DNA from: Raoultibacter timonensis
Lineage (GTDB): Bacteria; Actinomycetota; Coriobacteriia; Coriobacteriales; Eggerthellaceae
Direction: 5' to 3'
Length of the DNA stretch: 57,328 nt
Assembly (NCBI RefSeq): GCF_900240215.1
Contig: NZ_LT964679.1
Location: 2,001,933-2,059,260 of the forward strand
Below the pieces are notes generated by a model. It saw nothing but the letters and a program-made list of their open reading frames with translations. It was not told where the DNA came from and ran no database searches. The position numbers were made by a program, and so were the translations under genes. How positions within the stretch are numbered: the first letter of the stretch is position 1; every line of letters begins with the position of its first letter. This document shows, in pieces, positions 53,307-57,328 of the stretch.

Positions 53307-54911
53307 CTATTTCACGTTCAAAAGGAACTGGGTGTTGATGCCGTTTACGCGCTCTGCACCGTCAGGCTGGATGCTCGTCGTGCGAATGTCGAGCAGATAG
53401 GCGCCCTCGCTCGGCGGCGTGAACTTCATACGCCAATACGTCCAGTACTGAGGATCGTTGTTCGGGGTTTCGAGCGTGGTCCACGTCTGCCCGTGATCCC
53501 ACGAGAACTCGACTTTTTGGATGGGTTCGTCGAATGCATCGGCGAAACCTTCGAGTTCGATCTCGGTTCCTGCAGCACCTTCGAGAACAACGCCGGAGGG
53601 GTAGTTCAGTACGGCGCTGTTGGGCTTGTCAGCTGGAGCACCGTCGAGGCCGGCATCCTCGAAACCGCCCAGGAAGTAGCCCGATGCGACGAGGTCCTCA
53701 GTCGTCTTGATGAAGTTAACGCCCGTGCACACCTTGAACACGCCGCCGGCAGCCGATCCGCCCGCCGTCCATACGGAGCACGGATACCCCTGCGTATTGG
53801 GAAGCGTTTCGCCGTTCACTTCGATGACCAGCAGCGAGTCGTTGTCAGTCATAGCAGTAAAGGGAATATTGTACGTCTTGCCGACGTTGGGATACGGATC
53901 CTCGGTCAAGAACTCAACGGCGTTTACATCGCCCTTCGGCTTGACGTAATCGATGATCGCCTGCATGGGCACGCCCGTCACTTCGCTTTGCATAATGATT
54001 GCGTTGCCCGCACCGTTGATGGTGCACTGCTGCTTCATGACCGCAGTTTCAGTGCCGAACTTCTCGACGAGCTCGGGGAGCGTCATCGAGATCGGATTTT
54101 CGACATCCCCGCCGATGCTGAACACCCAGTTGTTGTACAGCTCGGGGTCCATGAAGCTATCGTCGGTGCGCCAGTTGCTCGGATCGAAATCGCCGTACTC
54201 CTTGATGCTCTTGTAGAACATGTCGTCAACATCGGTCAACGTATCCTGATCGTAGGTGACGGTGAGGTCGGCGTCGCTGGCAGCGATATCGGTAATGCCC
54301 TTATACAGGTTGAACTTCTCGTAATCCCACCGCGTGAAATCGCCGTTCTCATCGACGTAGTGGCACGACTCGCAGGTGCCGCCCCTGTTTTCGAACAGCT
54401 CGTTGCCCATGTGGGTCGAATGCATGCTCGTGCGCAGAGGCTCTGCCCAAATATGGCAGGCAAAACACGTGGAAACCGTTTGCTCGGTGGGATACCCGGG
54501 GAAGATAGTCCCGTGGTAGGTATCCATCATCATCAGCGCATCTTCCAGCGCATGGCACGACGTGCATCCGCGGTTATCGGCGTTCAGATAGCTGATGTTC
54601 CACCCAGTCGGATCGTCCGGCACAGGCTGAACCGTAAAGCCGTTTCGATCAACGTAGCTCGACGGAGCGTTGAGCTCCGCGTTCTTGGCATCCAGTTCGG
54701 GGTCGATACCCGAGGGAAACTCCGCGACGTTGTCTTTGTATCTGCCTTCGGCCGTGTAGTCGACCGTAGCGGTTCCAGTGGTGGGCTCTTCGGAGCCTTC
54801 ATTCACGGTAGCCGATTGGGCGCACCCCGCCATGGCAAACACAGCGATGGCTATCGCCACGGCAGAAAGCTGAACCTTCCGGTTCGCAATGAATCCTTTC
54901 ATCCCTTCCAT
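53307..54911 (-). CDS. Three-haem c-type lipoprotein fused to molybdopterin-type and Ig-like domains (locus B large subunit)
   Basis: This 534-residue lipoprotein has lipobox MAGC at residue 30. The haem sites are CTSCH 116-120, CFACH 149-153 and CESCH 180-184. A molybdopterin-type domain spans ~260-400 (WVFSIGGDVENPISMTLPEL, Cys296 in QQCTING, IEVNGETLPNTQGYPC). A C-terminal Ig-like domain follows (EIELEGFADAFDEPIQKVEF). It is a full-length paralogue of 35426-37042 with the same domain order. Histidines outside the CxxCH motifs (MHSTHMGNELF near residue 163) are probable distal haem ligands. It is first in a two-gene operon. Confidence 0.85.
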   Translation of the reverse strand: MEGMKGFIANRKVQLSAVAIAIAVFAMAGCAQSATVNEGSEEPTTGTATVDYTAEGRYKDNVAEFPSGIDPELDAKNAELNAPSSYVDRNGFTVQPVPDDPTGWNISYLNADNRGCTSCHALEDALMMMDTYHGTIFPGYPTEQTVSTCFACHIWAEPLRTSMHSTHMGNELFENRGGTCESCHYVDENGDFTRWDYEKFNLYKGITDIAASDADLTVTYDQDTLTDVDDMFYKSIKEYGDFDPSNWRTDDSFMDPELYNNWVFSIGGDVENPISMTLPELVEKFGTETAVMKQQCTINGAGNAIIMQSEVTGVPMQAIIDYVKPKGDVNAVEFLTEDPYPNVGKTYNIPFTAMTDNDSLLVIEVNGETLPNTQGYPCSVWTAGGSAAGGVFKVCTGVNFIKTTEDLVASGYFLGGFEDAGLDGAPADKPNSAVLNYPSGVVLEGAAGTEIELEGFADAFDEPIQKVEFSWDHGQTWTTLETPNNDPQYWTYWRMKFTPPSEGAYLLDIRTTSIQPDGAERVNGINTQFLLNVK

Positions 54912-55361
54912 TTCTCTCCTTCCTCTATGCGTTCGTAATAGACAAAAAGATGAATTCTCGTCGCATCCTCCCCCTTATCCATCTTTTGGCTCTTTTGCGA
55001 GATGAGCCGGATAGCAGCTTCCGATACCCATCCCGCAGCCCACCGCGAGTACAGCCTGCTGGTGCGAAAGAGCCTAAACGCATGTTTTCCAGCAATCCGG
55101 ATACGTTTTTGCCTGAAATTACAAGCCTCGTTTTTCCCGGTTCACTGATTTTCCATCGATATAATATCATATATCATACAAATACATGATACTTATCGTA
55201 TAGATGTGTGATTCTTTTTTGAGAATAATAGATTGTCGGCCATTGCAAACAAAAGCGCCACGAGCCCTGTATCGGCTCGCGGCGCTCAGCTGATTGCCCA
55301 AGCAGGCTTTCGAATCCTGGGCGGTAAAGCGATCCCCGTAGAAAAACGCTCTTTCGAAAGT
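54912..55361. promoter_or_regulatory. Upstream region of locus B haem operon and 3' side of the stomatin gene
   Basis: This 450-base gap contains the AT-rich probable promoter of the haem operon near 55140-55230, including TATCAT/ATGATA (55172-55191), and the terminator of the stomatin gene (55251-55285). No gene is seen in the remainder. Confidence 0.5.
55251..55285 (-). terminator. Intrinsic terminator after the stomatin-like gene
   Basis: On the minus strand GCGCC-G-CGAGCC pairs with GGCTCG-T-GGCGC across a mismatch, followed by TTTT at 55254-55251. Confidence 0.8.
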
Positions 55362-56285
55362 TTATTTCCTCGTTATTTTCTCTAACCCCTCGAATGCATC
55401 GGACAAAGCACTGGGAATAACCACCAGCCCGCCTTTGTCCTTTACGCTCTCGGAAACGAAACTCATCGCGCGCAGCTGCAGAGCGGCGTCTTCCTCTTTG
55501 TACGTCCTCGCAGCATCAACGAACATCTCGGACACCTCCTTCTCCACTTCGGCGAGGATGATGCGGGCGTTGTATTCCCTCTCGGCGCGGGCCTCGGCCG
55601 ATAGCGATTCCTGCAGCTCTTCAGGGATCTCGATATCCCTGATCTCCACCGATACGATGGTTATACCCCACTCGCTGGTCTTGCGTTCCAGGATATCGGC
55701 GATTTCCTTATCGATCTGCGTACGTCGAACGCCCATCTGCGCTATGCCGACGCCGCCCATCACGTCGCGCAGCGTCGTTTGCGCGATCCAGAACACAAGC
55801 CGCTCGTAGTTTCGCATTTCCGAGCAGGCCTTCCCTGCATCCCACACCATCCAGAACAGCACCGCATCAACGTCGACCGGAACCAAATCGGAAGTGAGTA
55901 CATGCTCGGCCTTGAACGCGGTAGACCGCATACGCAGGTCAACCGTTGCAGCCGAGTATTCGACAAAGGGAATCATGAATATGAGGCCGGGGCCCGCAAC
56001 ACGATTGAATTTTCCGAATCGCAGTACCACCGTGCGCTCCCATTCGAGCACCACATGTGCGCAGCTGAATAAAACGATGCCCGCTACAACACCGAGAACG
56101 ACAAGCGGCGGTGACGAAAAGTACCACGCGGCAGCCATGAACAGCGCAGCAACGCCTGCCGCAAGCAACCACCGCAGCAAGACAGCCCCGAACCGACTCG
56201 TCGCCGTGTCTTCGAACATGCTGTCCTCGTCAGTGATCTCGGGTTCCCCTTTGATACCGGGCTCGTCAGGTATGTTTTTGGCCAT
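55362..56285 (-). CDS. SPFH/stomatin-like (slipin) membrane protein
   Basis: This 307-residue protein has two hydrophobic N-terminal segments (~35-75), then the SPFH domain: VLEWERTVVLRFGKFNRVAGPGL, RMRSTAFKAEHVLTSDLVPV, GVRRTQIDKEIADILERKTSEWG and IPEELQESLSAEARAEREYNARI. Slipins form membrane oligomers and often pair with an NfeD protease, which is not here. ATG at 56285 follows GGGAGG and lies 10 bases after the gntR stop, so the two are one operon. Confidence 0.9.
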   Translation of the reverse strand: MAKNIPDEPGIKGEPEITDEDSMFEDTATSRFGAVLLRWLLAAGVAALFMAAAWYFSSPPLVVLGVVAGIVLFSCAHVVLEWERTVVLRFGKFNRVAGPGLIFMIPFVEYSAATVDLRMRSTAFKAEHVLTSDLVPVDVDAVLFWMVWDAGKACSEMRNYERLVFWIAQTTLRDVMGGVGIAQMGVRRTQIDKEIADILERKTSEWGITIVSVEIRDIEIPEELQESLSAEARAEREYNARIILAEVEKEVSEMFVDAARTYKEEDAALQLRAMSFVSESVKDKGGLVVIPSALSDAFEGLEKITRK

Positions 56286-56295
56286 GATGCCTCCC

Positions 56296-56682
56296 TTAAT
56301 CCGCCACGTGTTTCGAAAAACGCTCATCGACCCTCATCAGCACATCCTGCTTGGTCACGCCGGCATCTTCGGCAACCTTCACCAGCTGGTCGATCACGAG
56401 GTCGACCGGAGATTCAGGAAGCTGCAGCGCATTGCTGTTCACGTCGGCAACAAACGACCGCTTCCCCCTGCTCGAGCAGATGAGGCCATCTGCTTCGAGA
56501 TCCTGATACACCTTGTGGATCGTATTGTAGTTAACCCCTAGCTGAGCAGCCAACTCGCGGACGGTCGGAAGGATATCCCCCGACTTGATCTGCTCCATCT
56601 TGATGAGAGACACCATATGGTTTCTGATCTGGACCCAAACGGGAACCCCAGATTTCTCATTGATTCGCAGCGTGTCAAACAA
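56296..56682 (-). CDS. GntR-family regulator, YtrA-like; start uncertain
   Basis: The protein has a GntR winged helix (SGVPVWVQIRNHMVSLIKMEQIKSGD, TVRELAAQLGVNYNTIHKVYQDLE) with a short C-terminal part, the YtrA subtype. No ATG lies at the expected place; TTG at 56682 fits the normal length (~128 residues). The only ATG-initiated frame starts at 56955 inside the family B repeat, with no domain upstream of LFDTLRINEK. It probably controls the stomatin gene immediately downstream. Confidence 0.8.
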   Translation of the reverse strand: MFDTLRINEKSGVPVWVQIRNHMVSLIKMEQIKSGDILPTVRELAAQLGVNYNTIHKVYQDLEADGLICSSRGKRSFVADVNSNALQLPESPVDLVIDQLVKVAEDAGVTKQDVLMRVDERFSKHVAD

Positions 56683-56873
56683 GCGGCCGACCTTACTCTC
56701 GATGTATCCTGCATCCGTATGATAGCATGACCGCACAGCGCACTGCGAACCGATTGCCGGCGTTCGAAAAATACTCAGAGAACCCGTACCCTCTAAACCG
56801 GTCGGCAAACGCACGATGCGGTGGAATGATCCCGTGCGCGAAGCGAGTTTGTTCCCAGACTGACCCTCGCATG

Positions 56874-57113
56874 TATTGATAATGCGATTTTGCGCGAAAA
56901 CGCCCCTCGGATGGCGGCCAGTCGGCGCTTTGCGAAAAGACAGACCCCCGTGCACACCGTACTTGGTTCCAAGTTACCTATTTGACCTGCGCTTTTGTTG
57001 GTTCAACCTATACGAGAGGTCTGAAAACCGGGTGAGAATCCGATTTTAATTACGCAAACCGCCCCTTGGCCGCCATCGTGAAAGTGTTTTTCAGCAAAAT
57101 CGCATTATCAATA
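56874..57113. repeat. Palindromic repeat family B, copy 1 (240 bp)
   Basis: The termini are perfect 20-base inverted repeats: TATTGATAATGCGATTTTGC at 56874-56893 and its complement at 57094-57113. Internal GATGGCGGCCA (56910-56920) mirrors TTGGCCGCCATCG at 57066-57078. No target duplication is evident. A degenerate copy is at 30727-30940. Confidence 0.8.
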
Positions 57114-57254
57114 AAAGTGACTGGTTACCAACCTGGATTATCCGCTGTACATGTGAGCCAGCGGCTCACGCGAGACGAGAGGACGGCTGTCACACAGGGG
57201 CCCGAACGCAACAGCCAGCTGCCGGACTCAGCCACGGGCGGCCTGAACGCGACA

Positions 57255-57286
57255 GCCTGCGGCCGGCTGCGCCGCCGGCCGCAGGC
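57255..57286. repeat. Perfect 13-bp GC-rich hairpin
   Basis: GCCTGCGGCCGGC and GCCGGCCGCAGGC flank TGCGCC near the window edge. The function is unknown; no T-run follows. Confidence 0.55.
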
Positions 57287-57328
57287 AGAGACTCGCCGCG
57301 CGCATCCCGAGCGCAAAGCGGGCCCGGA

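Larger units (their letters stand above)
56683..57328. other. Right-edge region: repeat B copy 1 and GC-rich palindrome, no gene
   Basis: This region holds the gntR promoter, the 240-base family B repeat (56874-57113) and, to the edge, GC-rich sequence with a 13-bp perfect hairpin (57255-57286). Open frames here lack support. Confidence 0.55.

Noticed and set aside
55290..55336. tRNA-like TTCGAATCC with flanking GCCCA/TGGGC
   Set aside because: No acceptor, D-arm or anticodon stem can be drawn around it in either orientation.
57125..57316. Short open frame at the right edge
   Set aside because: It is in GC-rich palindromic sequence, has no ribosome-binding site and its translation is low-complexity Arg-rich.

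Overview
The window looks like a chromosomal stretch from an anaerobic, GC-rich member of the Coriobacteriia, most likely an Eggerthellaceae relative. The basis is gene content rather than any search: an anaerobic class III ribonucleotide reductase, several Tat-exported flavin reductases of the fumarate/urocanate-reductase type, membrane-anchored LuxR regulators beside them, exported c-type multihaem proteins and an NrfCD-type module. Strong Shine-Dalgarno sequences precede most genes. A perfect parS palindrome at 3837-3852 suggests that the left end lies in the origin-proximal part of the chromosome.

Region 1 (1-9.1 kb) holds nrdD (cut by the left edge) divergent from nrdG, two small conserved proteins, parS, a MATE exporter with a terminator-containing leader, two ArsA-type ATPases flanking a small protein, and a MarR regulator. 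Region 2 (9.2-26.8 kb) is largely housekeeping and transport: an aldo/keto reductase divergent from a TetR regulator, a four-gene ABC/GntR(YtrA-type)/DUF1648 operon divergent from a CPBP protease, an M20 peptidase, MFS and NSS transporters, the classic glmU-prs-pth cluster, nhaA and the long ribosome hibernation factor.

Region 3 (26.9-54.9 kb) is a respiratory island. It has three pairs of an exported FAD reductase with a polytopic LuxR regulator (26.9-30.4, 31.2-34.6, 39.4-42.7 kb), plus a fourth membrane LuxR at 37.3-38.9 kb. It also has two paralogous loci in which a sulfite-oxidase-like architecture is split into three polypeptides: a three-haem lipoprotein carrying a molybdopterin-type domain and an Ig-like dimerisation domain, a molybdopterin-type domain alone, and an Ig-like dimerisation domain alone (34.6-39.1 and 52.1-54.9 kb). 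Between them lie a rhamnulose-1-phosphate-aldolase-like gene, an amino-acid ABC importer and a five-gene NrfCD/flavoprotein/rhodanese operon whose flavoprotein is divided into two reading frames around a zinc ribbon. Region 4 (55.3-57.3 kb) has a stomatin-like protein with a GntR regulator, then repeats.

Two families of small palindromic repeats are present, each in two copies: a ~165-bp family at 11.26 and 46.63 kb, and a ~240-bp family at 30.7 and 56.9 kb. The split molybdopterin/haem loci, with the coupling of one Ig-domain gene to a membrane LuxR, are the best candidates for an undescribed system. Its substrate cannot be read from the sequence. All family assignments come from reading motifs; no database search was run.
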